The position numbers were made by a program, and so were the translations under genes. The notes under the pieces are model-generated. The model saw only the letters and a program-made list of their open reading frames with translations, made no database searches and was not told the DNA's origin. Source: a virus. Taken from it: a stretch of DNA of 53,470 nt. The DNA is taken from positions 1 to 53,470 of IMG/VR virus record IMGVR_UViG_3300037258_000095; one strand, written 5' to 3'. This document shows positions 39,142-46,873 of this stretch, piece by piece. The number at the start of each line of letters is the position of its first letter. Positions within the stretch are counted from its first letter, which is position 1.

Positions 39142-41743
39142 TGGTGCGAATTTCCACGCGCGGGCGCCCGTCCGACGTGCTGCCGACCATGTAACGAATA
39201 CCCGAACGCACGATCTGCGCCGGCAGCATCTTGTCCGGGGCGCGCACCCACGTACGCGTGCGCTTTCCACTGATTAGAATTGCCTCGCTGCGGAAGCCGA
39301 GTTTTTTCATCAACGCACCGCGCGCCGCAGTCGCTCCGCCATGACGCAGGCCGGCAATGTGCGTCAGGGTCACGAGATCCGACGCGATGATAAACGCCAC
39401 AGGCGTATGCGCGGTTTCGCCGAACCAATCCTGCAGCATGGTTTCGATATCGCTGGCCGATCGTGCTGCCTCTTGCCGTTCGGCGGCTTCGCCCCATACT
39501 TCGCGAGGCAACTCGAACGTATGACCAGCGGTTTGTTGCGCCGCAGCTTCGCCGACAATTTGCTCGATATTCTCGCGCAGCCATGCAAGGTCGATTTCGC
39601 TGTCGATTTTTACGGGGAGGAATCGACGATTGCCGGTCGGGTCGACTAGCGGCTCGTCGTCGTTTGTGGTGCCGATGAAAATGTTGCGGCGTTTGCGCTC
39701 GGATACGGCACGCGCATAAGCGGTACGGCCGGCGTCGACCGTGCGGCTAATCATCGCCTTAACGTGGTTCGGATTAGCGGCGCCGCGCATACCCATTTCG
39801 CCGATCTCGACCACCAGCTTGCCGGCGAGCGATAATACCAGCTCTTTCGATGCGTCACCGAGCAGGATCGAATCGGAAAACCACTCGTCGAAGGTGGCAA
39901 GCAGTTTCGCGAGCGTCGATTTGCCCGATCCCTGAAATCCGTACAGCACGGCCATGGTGTCGTGCTTGCAACCCGGATGCCGGGCGCGGCGCACCATGCC
40001 GCCTATGATGTTGCGGCTAACCGCCTGGTGGTAAAGATCGCACGGAACGCTGCACGCCCTCGAAAGCCATATAGATAGCCGCGGCGTGCCGTCCCATGCG
40101 GCTTGCAGGGAGGCAAGCCGATCAAGTACCGGGTCGTGTGTGTTTTGCTGCGCGAGCGCGAGCAGCGATTCCCAAAAAAAATCTTTTCCCGGCCGGAAGC
40201 GCGTTTTGGTGCGGTTGCCGCGCGTACGCAATTTGGCGACTACGGAGTCGTCGATATATGACCATTCCGACCATTGCAGATCGCCCGTGCCGCCTTTGAT
40301 TTCGGCACGTTCGAGCCACGCATTCCAACGGATTGCACAGCCGAGAATTCCAAGGAACACAGCAACGTTGTCGCTGTTGTCCGGCTCGGGTAAACCTTTC
40401 GTGTCGTATTGCCAGTCGTCTTGCGGCACGAATTCGCGCTCGACCTTATCGGAAAGCGCGGTGGCGGCGAGTTTGATTTTTGCGTCGGGCCAGATGCAGC
40501 CGAGCGTACGGACGCGTCGAGCAACGGAATCGAACGTATCGCGATGCACGAGCGACAGCACTGCGGCGGCGTCTATGACGCGGCTGTTTTTAAAATTCTT
40601 AGGCGTTTCCGCCATCGCTACAATGCGGCTTATTGTTTGTTGCAGCGACGTGTAAAGTCCATGGCCGTCAAGCGAGGCGGGCAACGAGGGATAATCGGAT
40701 GAGAGCGGCCGGCTCGGCACGTCGGAAGTCGCCGCTAAAAATTCGTCGAGTATCGGTTGACAAAAGCCGGTGAGCACCGCCTGTCCGGCGAGCATCGGCA
40801 TTCCGGTCGGGCCGGGCGTGGCGGCTGGTAATGGGCTGGATAAACCAGCTCCGGCGGCGGCTGCTATCGCCGCCACGCCGTCGAAAAGAGCAGCCGCGGA
40901 TTTGCGTACGCTCCCGCGCCAGCCGAGTTTATGTGCGCGATCGAGGAACGTTGAAAGCGTGACGCTCGACCCGTCGGGGTTGGCGGCGAAACTTTGCCAC
41001 TTCGTCGCTTCGGTATCGCTGTCGACCGTATCGTCATGCGACAGCGCCCAAAGTTCGCGGCCAGCGTCGCCGAATTCCAGTTTGAGCGCCATGCCGAGCT
41101 GAAACCATGACTCATAGTCGGCGAACGCGTCGCGCTCGGCGAGCCACCGAATGAGTGCTGCAACGTCGCCTTTGTCGCGGCTGCCGGGTGCCGGACTTGC
41201 CGCATTGGTGCGATTTGTTGCGCGTTTGCAATGGCTTATGAGCGCTTCCGGCGCGGGATAGGGCGGCTCGGTGGACAGGAATAGATACGGCTTGTCGTCA
41301 TAAGTGCTACCGGCAGCAACAACGTAGCCGTTGCCGGCGCGGACGTTTATCAGTTTTTTCACGGCGTCCGGTTGTCGCAGATCCGGCAAGTCACACGCGA
41401 AATAAACATGCCAGCCGCCGCGAGCAGACTGTACGTGCGGTGCGAACGGCGCAACGTTCCATGTGGCGCACAACTCGCACCAGGCTTGCCACGCGGCGTC
41501 ACGCCCGGCGGTGTGCGTGTCGATATCAACGATAATCAGGTTCGACTTGCCGGCGACCACGCCGAAATTGCAATCAGGGTGGCTCGTGCGCCACGCTTGC
41601 CATGCGGCGGGATCTGTCGAGCAATCGTTGACGAACGAACCGACAATGCCCGTGGGATTCTTTTGTCCGGCCGGAATCGGAAATAGGGCGGCGCCGATGG
41701 TCGCGTAATAGGCGAGTGCTGTAGTGGTGTCTTGATCGGTCAT
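39134..41743 (-). CDS. PrimPol - VapE-like replicative helicase
   Basis: 869 aa. Residues 1-190 are a bifunctional primase-polymerase domain (ALFPIPAGQKNPTG, LIIVDIDTH with the DxD acids, SARGGWHVYFA). A PriCT-type domain follows (about 205-275, ESWFQLGMALKLEFGD). From about 595 is a VapE-like SF3/AAA helicase: YGFQGSGKSTLAKLL Walker A, ELVLSLAGKLVVEIGEMG Walker B region, and FIGTTNDDEPLVDPTGNRRF sensor. It primes and unwinds phage DNA. ATGA overlap with the C5 methyltransferase. Confidence 0.93.
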   Translation of the reverse strand: MTDQDTTTALAYYATIGAALFPIPAGQKNPTGIVGSFVNDCSTDPAAWQAWRTSHPDCNFGVVAGKSNLIIVDIDTHTAGRDAAWQAWCELCATWNVAPFAPHVQSARGGWHVYFACDLPDLRQPDAVKKLINVRAGNGYVVAAGSTYDDKPYLFLSTEPPYPAPEALISHCKRATNRTNAASPAPGSRDKGDVAALIRWLAERDAFADYESWFQLGMALKLEFGDAGRELWALSHDDTVDSDTEATKWQSFAANPDGSSVTLSTFLDRAHKLGWRGSVRKSAAALFDGVAAIAAAAGAGLSSPLPAATPGPTGMPMLAGQAVLTGFCQPILDEFLAATSDVPSRPLSSDYPSLPASLDGHGLYTSLQQTISRIVAMAETPKNFKNSRVIDAAAVLSLVHRDTFDSVARRVRTLGCIWPDAKIKLAATALSDKVEREFVPQDDWQYDTKGLPEPDNSDNVAVFLGILGCAIRWNAWLERAEIKGGTGDLQWSEWSYIDDSVVAKLRTRGNRTKTRFRPGKDFFWESLLALAQQNTHDPVLDRLASLQAAWDGTPRLSIWLSRACSVPCDLYHQAVSRNIIGGMVRRARHPGCKHDTMAVLYGFQGSGKSTLAKLLATFDEWFSDSILLGDASKELVLSLAGKLVVEIGEMGMRGAANPNHVKAMISRTVDAGRTAYARAVSERKRRNIFIGTTNDDEPLVDPTGNRRFLPVKIDSEIDLAWLRENIEQIVGEAAAQQTAGHTFELPREVWGEAAERQEAARSASDIETMLQDWFGETAHTPVAFIIASDLVTLTHIAGLRHGGATAARGALMKKLGFRSEAILISGKRTRTWVRAPDKMLPAQIVRSGIRYMVGSTSDGRPRVEIRTNA

Positions 41744-42588
41744 GCGGTTACGTCGAGATACGACCGGATGAATTTTTCGGCGACTTGCGGGACAATGGCG
41801 TTACCGAATCCGCGCAACTTAGCCACACGGTTTTGTATCCCATGAGCCAACAAGGAAATTCCGGGTTTAATGCGCCATTGAGTTCCGCGGAAGTCACCGC
41901 TTGCCGTAATTTTTCCCTCGATCGTGTTCCGCCCCACTTGCAAAGGGCCGCTCCACCAGTAGCCGTTACTGCCGTTGGTGTCGGCCAAAGTTCCGTCACT
42001 CGGTCGTTTAAGTTCGACATGCCGTGACCCTGGGCACGTTTTTGTGCGATATATTCCGGTCGATGTGCAGGAAAGTGATCGCGTGCGCAGGGTGTCGGCC
42101 ACAAACCACAATCGATCGCGTCTATGGGGCGCATCGACGGAACAAGCTGGCAATACTGCCGCCCCGACGGCGTAGTTCTGATTTTCCAAATCAGCGTACA
42201 CTCCGTCGAGCCAAAGTTTTGCGCTTGCAACCTGCTCACCAAAGATCGTTGCAGGTTTTCGCTCGGCGATAAGTTTGGCCCACACAGGCCAAAGGTGGCG
42301 CTCGTCGTCGAAGCCTTTTTGTTTGCCCGCTGTGGAGAACGGTTGGCACGGGCACGAGCCGGTCCAAACAGGTCTATCGTCCGGCCACTCTGCGAGGCGA
42401 AGGGCGTACGACCAGCCGCCAATGCCCGCGAAAAAATGGCACTGAGTAAATCCGGCGAGATCGTCGGGCCGTACGTCACAAATCGAACGGGTGTCGACGA
42501 CGCCGTATGCAATGTGCCCCCCTGCAATGAGTTCGCGTAACCATGCAGCGGCGAATTCGTCGTTTTCGTTATAGTACGCGACCGGCAT
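41740..42588 (-). CDS. C5-cytosine DNA methyltransferase
   Basis: 282 aa from ATG 42588. QCHFFAGIGGWSYAL (motif I), TGSCPCQPFSTAGKQKGF (motif IV with catalytic Cys), GEQVASA (motif VI, ENV replaced by EQV), APHRRDRLWFVAD (motif VIII) and LRGFGNAIVPQVA (motif X). The target-recognition region (about 175-255) is short. A nearly equal-length frame (41748-42602) overprints it. The -10 box ends 9 bp before the start, so the leader is only a few bases. First gene of the replication operon. Confidence 0.9.
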   Translation of the reverse strand: MPVAYYNENDEFAAAWLRELIAGGHIAYGVVDTRSICDVRPDDLAGFTQCHFFAGIGGWSYALRLAEWPDDRPVWTGSCPCQPFSTAGKQKGFDDERHLWPVWAKLIAERKPATIFGEQVASAKLWLDGVYADLENQNYAVGAAVLPACSVDAPHRRDRLWFVADTLRTRSLSCTSTGIYRTKTCPGSRHVELKRPSDGTLADTNGSNGYWWSGPLQVGRNTIEGKITASGDFRGTQWRIKPGISLLAHGIQNRVAKLRGFGNAIVPQVAEKFIRSYLDVTA

Positions 42589-42597
42589 GGGGAGCGG

Positions 42598-42626
42598 ACC
42601 ATGCCACGTCAAACCCGCACTGTCAA
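42598..42626 (-). promoter_or_regulatory. Promoter of the C5 methyltransferase - primase operon
   Basis: Minus strand: TTGACA (42621-42626), 17-bp spacer, -10 CATGGT (42598-42603). Only half the dyad. A second dyad copy facing right, GCTTACAGTAAAC (42635-42647), lies beside it with GGTATA 17 bp on. Confidence 0.6.
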
Positions 42627-42654
42627 CGATTTTGCTTACAGTAAACGATACAAT

Positions 42655-42694
42655 CTAGGTATAGGGCGCGACCCCCGCCTCGCGCTATGCCTAG
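42655..42694. terminator. Long hairpin, possible bidirectional terminator
   Basis: CTAGGTATAG-GG-CGCGA pairs with TCGCG-CTATGCCTAG over an 8-nt loop, with one G-T wobble and a 2-nt bulge. No T-run. It lies just beyond the stop of 42714-43115 and before the 42598-42626 promoter, so it may insulate them. Confidence 0.5.
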
Positions 42695-42713
42695 ATCGCC
42701 AGCGATGCGTCAA

Positions 42714-43115
42714 TCACGGGCGCCACTTCATACCGTCTTTTTCCAGCTCGCGGATAAGGCGCTCGTGCAAGCCTTGCTGTACGTCGACGCCGTTGTCTGC
42801 GAGTCCGCGCACAGTCTTTGCTACGGCTCGCGCCCTGGTAACGCTCATTGCCGGGTGATCGCCGAGCTTCAAATACGGCCGGCTGCCGTCAACGTCATAC
42901 GTGACATGAAACGAAATCAAGCCGGTATTGCGAATAATTGCTCGCAATCCCACTTGTGCATCATCTGTGACCGTCACGCGGTCGAGCGGTATGCGACCAC
43001 TTTCCAAATCTTTTGCGATGGATTCGAACATTTCTGTATTGAACTTCCCGCGATCTTTAATCGAAACACCAGCCGTTTCGCGGCGTTCCGACTTCGGTTT
43101 TCTAACGGCGTTCAT
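42714..43115 (-). CDS. Orphan integrase arm-type DNA-binding domain
   Basis: 133 aa. LISFHVTYDVDGSRPYLKLG then GDHPAMSVTRARAVAKTVRG matches the DUF4102 arm-binding domain of tyrosine integrases, ending GLADNGVDVQQGL. No catalytic domain follows. The N-terminal 60 residues carry a GRIPLDRVTVTD segment. It could be an excisionase-like factor or a repressor. Monocistronic, with a hairpin after it and its own promoter overlapping the rightward one. Confidence 0.75.
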   Translation of the reverse strand: MNAVRKPKSERRETAGVSIKDRGKFNTEMFESIAKDLESGRIPLDRVTVTDDAQVGLRAIIRNTGLISFHVTYDVDGSRPYLKLGDHPAMSVTRARAVAKTVRGLADNGVDVQQGLHERLIRELEKDGMKWRP

Positions 43116-43131
43116 GGCTTAACTCCAAAAT

Positions 43132-43185
43132 TATTTTACGACTAACACGTTTGCTGTTGACAGTAAGCGCAAATGGTGATTGTAA
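43132..43185. promoter_or_regulatory. Overlapping divergent promoters
   Basis: Rightward: TTGACA (43157-43162), 17-bp spacer GTAAGCGCAAATGGTGA, -10 TTGTAA (43180-43185). Leftward: TCAACA, 16 bp beginning GCAAACG, then TAAAAT at about 43132-43137. Both -35 boxes share the CTGTTGACAG palindrome, so one bound protein would control both directions. Confidence 0.65.
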
Positions 43186-43223
43186 TTAACGTACCATTCA
43201 CTCGCAACAGCGGAGCGGATAAT

Positions 43224-43820
43224 ATGAGTTTTAGGATTATCGTCAAGCAAAATCCGGGGCAAGTCGAATTCGAAGTCGGCTCCGTCGAGGAAGCCATCGG
43301 GATTCTGCAAGACAAAAATACATCGCTCACTAACCTTATGACCGAATTCAGCAAACTCCCCGCTGAGGGTGCACAAGGAGGCGGCGAATCGCCAGCAATC
43401 GAGCGTAAACCGCGCAAGCCGCGCAATGCGAATCAGCCCGATTCGACGAGTGCGCAGGCTCCGGCGCCGATTCCGCCGCCCGCGCCCGGTGCTGCTGCTC
43501 CGCCGCCTTCGGACGGCTTGAAAATTCCGCCGTTCCTCGATCGGAATGCGCAACAACCGGCGCCCCTTGCACCGCCCGCTCCACCCGCACCGGCTCCGAC
43601 ACCAGCGCCCGCACCTGTCGTCAAGCTGTCGGACAAGGTGATCGCCAACCTGAAAACGCGCGCCGAGGCTTCGCCCGACAAGGGCGCCGCGCTCGCGCAA
43701 TGGCTCGTCGATTCGAAAATCGTCGTTGCCGGCGCAACATTCGTCGAGGCGTGTGCAGTGCTGCAATTCTCCAAAGACGAACAGTTGACGCCGATCGCTG
43801 CAGCGTTGGGCGTCAGCTAA
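43224..43820 (+). CDS. Hypothetical protein with Pro-rich linker
   Basis: 198 aa from ATG 43224 with GGAGCGGAT upstream. Residues 1-50 are a small alpha/beta domain (SFRIIVKQNPGQVEFEVGS) with a coiled helix; a long Pro/Ala linker (about 75-135) leads to a helical C-terminal domain (KVIANLKTRAEASPDKGAAL). First gene of the rightward replication operon. Perhaps a replication accessory or scaffold-like adaptor; not recognised. Confidence 0.7.
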   Translation: MSFRIIVKQNPGQVEFEVGSVEEAIGILQDKNTSLTNLMTEFSKLPAEGAQGGGESPAIERKPRKPRNANQPDSTSAQAPAPIPPPAPGAAAPPPSDGLKIPPFLDRNAQQPAPLAPPAPPAPAPTPAPAPVVKLSDKVIANLKTRAEASPDKGAALAQWLVDSKIVVAGATFVEACAVLQFSKDEQLTPIAAALGVS

Positions 43821-43907
43821 CGACGCACAAGGCAAACGCGATTTGCGAGACAAACAGGGTCGGCGCGGGATGCGCCGGCCCGCAACGCAGGAAAACAGGG
43901 AACGACA

Positions 43908-44351
43908 ATGAGAACAATACAGTGGGATTTGCGTTTTATTGCGTTAGCCGCGCTGGTGGCGTCGTGGAGCAAAGATCCGAGTACGCAGACGGGCGCGGTA
44001 ATTACGCGACCGGATAAAACCATCGCCAGTGTCGGGTACAACGGTTTTGCTCGTGGATGCAACGACGCACAGGAACTCTATGCGGATCGTCCGACCAAAT
44101 ATGCCCGCATAATCCATTGTGAAATGAACGCAATTTTATCAGCACGCGAACCGCTGCAAGGCTTCACGCTCTACACCTATCCGTTTCTTACGTGTGATCG
44201 TTGTTCGGTCCACGTCATTCAAGCCGGAATCAAACGTGTTGTAGCGCCTGTTTGTCCGCCGCATTTGTTAGAGCGTTGGGCGGATACGTTCGTGCGCGCT
44301 CGTGCTTGTTACACGGAAGCAGGCGTAACCATAGACGAGATCACACAATGA
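43908..44351 (+). CDS. dCMP deaminase
   Basis: 147 aa. IIHCEMNAILSA holds the catalytic HxE, and YPFLTCDRCSVHVIQAGIKRVV the PxxxC-xx-C zinc ligands (Pro displaced: YPFLTCDRC). Converts dCMP to dUMP for dTTP synthesis. ASWSKDPSTQTGAVI is the usual start of the family. ATGA overlap with the DUF2800 gene. Confidence 0.92.
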   Translation: MRTIQWDLRFIALAALVASWSKDPSTQTGAVITRPDKTIASVGYNGFARGCNDAQELYADRPTKYARIIHCEMNAILSAREPLQGFTLYTYPFLTCDRCSVHVIQAGIKRVVAPVCPPHLLERWADTFVRARACYTEAGVTIDEITQ

Positions 44352-45460
44352 CAAACGAAACCGCAGCACACGCCATTTACGCGCCGTCGAGCGCTCATCG
44401 CTGGTCGATTTGCACCGCGAGCGCTCCGGCACTTGCCGCATTACCCGAACAAGAGGAAGGCGAGGAAGCCGCCGAGGGCACGGAAGCGCACGAGGAAATC
44501 GAGCGCATATTGGGACCATGGGCGTCGTCGAATTATACCGTTCCGCCGGGTGCTCTCGACCCCGATCACCCGGCCGCGTACGGTATTGCATTGCTGATCG
44601 ACTACGTGCGCAAATTACCAGGCGGTCGTCTGTGGGTAGAACAACGCGTCCGGCTCACCGATGATATTTGGGGCCGCTGTGACGTTGCGCATTGGCATGA
44701 GGAATCGGCCACGCTTACGATCGTCGATTACAAAAACGGCTACGTCGACGTTGATGCTGTCAAAAACGAACAGCTCCGCATATATGGCGCTAGTTCGATC
44801 TATACGCACAAACTACCCGCGAAATGGGTGCGCTACGTGGTCGTGCAGCCGAATTCGTTTATGCCGGTGCCGCGCGTCAAGCAGTGGATCGAAAGCTCCG
44901 ACGCGCTGTTTGCCTTTGCCAACGAAGTCGCAAAGGTTCCGGCGTTGCCGCTCGACCAGCGTAAATTCGTATTTGGCTCGGCGCAGTGTCGCGACTGCCG
45001 CATGTTCGGCCTATGCCCGCCGACGAAAGACTTGCTGCTGCATCTTTCGACCGCGCTCAATAAGCCGGCGGAGGAAGTGACGCCCGAAAAAGCGGGATTG
45101 TTCCTGGCAGCGGAAAAGCCGATCGAGCACTGGTTCAAAGCGCTCTACAAATCGACGACCAAGGCTGCACTCGGCGGCGCATCGGTGCCGGGCATGAAGG
45201 TCGTAACGTCGACCAAACACCGCGAGTGGAAAGACACTGCCGCAGCGCGCGACGCCGTGGTCGCTGCGTACGGCGTCGTTGCGTTGTCGCCGCCGACGCC
45301 TGCGCAAGCGGAAAAACTCGGCATGCCCGAAGCCGACGTAACGAAGCTGTCGCATAAGCCGGACGGTGGCCCGGCGCTCGCGTTCGAATCGGACAAGCGG
45401 CCGGCCTTTGTGCGCAAAACCGGCGCGGAAATGTTTGCGGGAGTGGGAGGGGCAAAATAA
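44348..45460 (+). CDS. DUF2800 PD-(D/E)XK nuclease
   Basis: 370 aa from ATG 44348. APSSAHRWSICTASAPALA is the family start; GTEAHEEIE and the later VDYKNGYVDVD (Asp ... ExK-like DYK) form the nuclease core; CRDCRMFGLCPP suggests an Fe-S or zinc Cys cluster as in RecB-type nucleases. Found with DUF2815 in many phage replication modules, probably as a recombination exonuclease. Confidence 0.88.
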   Translation: MTNETAAHAIYAPSSAHRWSICTASAPALAALPEQEEGEEAAEGTEAHEEIERILGPWASSNYTVPPGALDPDHPAAYGIALLIDYVRKLPGGRLWVEQRVRLTDDIWGRCDVAHWHEESATLTIVDYKNGYVDVDAVKNEQLRIYGASSIYTHKLPAKWVRYVVVQPNSFMPVPRVKQWIESSDALFAFANEVAKVPALPLDQRKFVFGSAQCRDCRMFGLCPPTKDLLLHLSTALNKPAEEVTPEKAGLFLAAEKPIEHWFKALYKSTTKAALGGASVPGMKVVTSTKHREWKDTAAARDAVVAAYGVVALSPPTPAQAEKLGMPEADVTKLSHKPDGGPALAFESDKRPAFVRKTGAEMFAGVGGAK

Positions 45461-45464
45461 GATG

Positions 45465-45493
45465 TTGACAATCAACGCAATTACGCATAATCT
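45465..45493 (+). promoter_or_regulatory. Operator-promoter of the DUF2815 gene
   Basis: TTGACA (45465-45470), 17-bp spacer beginning ATCAACG, -10 TAATCT (45488-45493). Dyad GTTGACAATCAAC has one central mismatch. It gives the ssDNA-binding protein its own start within the operon. Confidence 0.75.
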
Positions 45494-45542
45494 GCAACGC
45501 TCTACTACAATCAACGATAAACCGACAAACTAGGAGTGAACC

Positions 45543-46358
45543 GTGACCGAAGTTGTGAAACACAAGTCGCAGCGTAGCGAATCGACGAACACCCCCGAAG
45601 TCCGCGGCGCCTATCCGTGGCTTTTCAAAAAGCGCACCAAAACCGCCGCCGGTCGCGATCTGAAATTGCCGCGTAACGACGTGACGCTGCTTTTTCCGAA
45701 GTTGAATATCGACCCGACGCAGTGCGCGAACTACGCCTATCTCGCGAAACATTGCATGGACGCCGCCGCGAAGGCATGGCCCGGTATCGGCTGGCCGCAA
45801 GGCGGTCACTGGCCGATTCAGGACGGCGACGCCCCCATGAAGCCAAAGGCTCCGGTTCCGGGGCAAGCCGCAACGCCGGTCGATCCGAACAAATACCCGT
45901 GGCGCCGCGGTAATTGGATTATCGAAGTCACCAACTATCTCGAAACTGGCGTCCGTGTGTGCGTCATGCAAAACGGGCAACCCGTCGAGATTCCGGCAGA
46001 AACGGTTAACGGCGTTCGCATGTTCAAGTCCGGCGATTACTGCATCGTGAACTTGTGCGCGTACACCTTCCAAAACGAAAAGTTCGGCTGCAACTTCGGT
46101 TTCGAAGGCGTCTTGTGGACGAAGCCCGGCGAAGCGATCGGCTCGTCTGGTCCCAAGTCGGCCGCGCAAATGTTCGGTGCCACGCCCGCACCGGCTGGCG
46201 CTCCGTTACCGACCGGCCCGGCACCGCAGCCGCAAACCAATGCGGCACCAGCGTACGCACCGCCGCCTCCCGCGCCAGCTCCGCGAGCACCTGCGCCGCC
46301 CGCGCCTGGTGCTCCGCCGCCTGCATCGCCAGCCCTGCCGCCGTTCCCGCAGCCGTAA
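45543..46358 (+). CDS. DUF2815 ssDNA-binding protein
   Basis: 271 aa from GTG 45543 with AGGAG 7 bp upstream. RGAYPWLFKKRTK, DVTLLFPKLNI and WIIEVTNYLETGVRVCVMQNG then FKSGDYCIVNL match DUF2815, related to T7 gp2.5-type OB-fold proteins. The last 80 residues are a Pro/Ala tail, longer than typical; acidic tips usual in SSBs are absent. Coats ssDNA in replication. Confidence 0.87.
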   Translation: MTEVVKHKSQRSESTNTPEVRGAYPWLFKKRTKTAAGRDLKLPRNDVTLLFPKLNIDPTQCANYAYLAKHCMDAAAKAWPGIGWPQGGHWPIQDGDAPMKPKAPVPGQAATPVDPNKYPWRRGNWIIEVTNYLETGVRVCVMQNGQPVEIPAETVNGVRMFKSGDYCIVNLCAYTFQNEKFGCNFGFEGVLWTKPGEAIGSSGPKSAAQMFGATPAPAGAPLPTGPAPQPQTNAAPAYAPPPPAPAPRAPAPPAPGAPPPASPALPPFPQP

Positions 46359-46380
46359 AGCGTAACGGAACGGAATCGAC

Positions 46381-46411
46381 GGGGAACGCTGCGGATCGGC
46401 GTTCCCCGTTT
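46381..46411 (+). terminator. Rho-independent terminator
   Basis: GGGGAACGC (46381-46389) pairs with GCGTTCCCC (46399-46407), then GTTTTTCGTTT. Strong hairpin after the SSB gene. It probably caps SSB mRNA and lowers readthrough into the Fic and polymerase genes, which start 20 bp on. Confidence 0.88.
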
Positions 46412-46430
46412 TTCGTTTGAAGGGTCGAAA

Positions 46431-46871
46431 ATGCGATTTGATCTTGAACAATTCGTGCGCGAAAGCAATCGAATCGAAGGAATTTTACGCGACCCGCTAG
46501 TCGTCGAGATTGACGCACACGCGGCCTTCCTTCGTCTCGAACGCCCAATGACCGCAAATCTTGAATCGTTTGTTTCGAACATTGCTCCCGGCCATCGGCT
46601 GCGCGACGGTTACGGCCTCAATGTTCGTGTAGGCGATCATATTGCACCGCGCGGCTGTCCTGAAATCAGAGAATCGCTAAACGCACTTGTCATGCGCGCC
46701 GGTCACAATCCCGACACGGCATGGCAAATTCACGTCGAGTACGAAATCCTGCATCCGTTTACTGACGGCAACGGACGTTCCGGTCGCGTCCTTTGGCTGT
46801 GGCAAATGCGATCGGCACCTCTTGGTTTCTTGCATCAATTTTATTATCAGACACTTTCGCGGCAGCGTTAG
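46431..46871 (+). CDS. Fic-domain protein with N-terminal inhibitory motif
   Basis: 146 aa with GAAGGG upstream of ATG 46431. The Fic motif HPFTDGNGRSGR near residues 106-117 is complete, including His and the anion-binding GNGR. Near residue 11, SNRIEG fits the [S/T]xxxE[G/N] inhibitory helix, here inside the same chain, as in class II Fic proteins. Fic enzymes AMPylate targets such as gyrase or topoisomerase IV. It stops 2 bp before the polymerase start, a rare position. Confidence 0.87.
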   Translation: MRFDLEQFVRESNRIEGILRDPLVVEIDAHAAFLRLERPMTANLESFVSNIAPGHRLRDGYGLNVRVGDHIAPRGCPEIRESLNALVMRAGHNPDTAWQIHVEYEILHPFTDGNGRSGRVLWLWQMRSAPLGFLHQFYYQTLSRQR

Positions 46872-46873
46872 CC

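Noticed and set aside
42601-42858. 85-aa plus-strand frame near the Dcm promoter
   Set aside because: It contains two dyads and a long hairpin; no ribosome site.
43131-43853. 240-aa minus-strand frame
   Set aside because: Shadow of the Pro-rich gene; Arg/Ser-rich as expected from reversed Pro/Ala codons.
45135-46169. 344-aa minus-strand frame
   Set aside because: Antisense to DUF2800 and DUF2815 genes and crosses their promoter.
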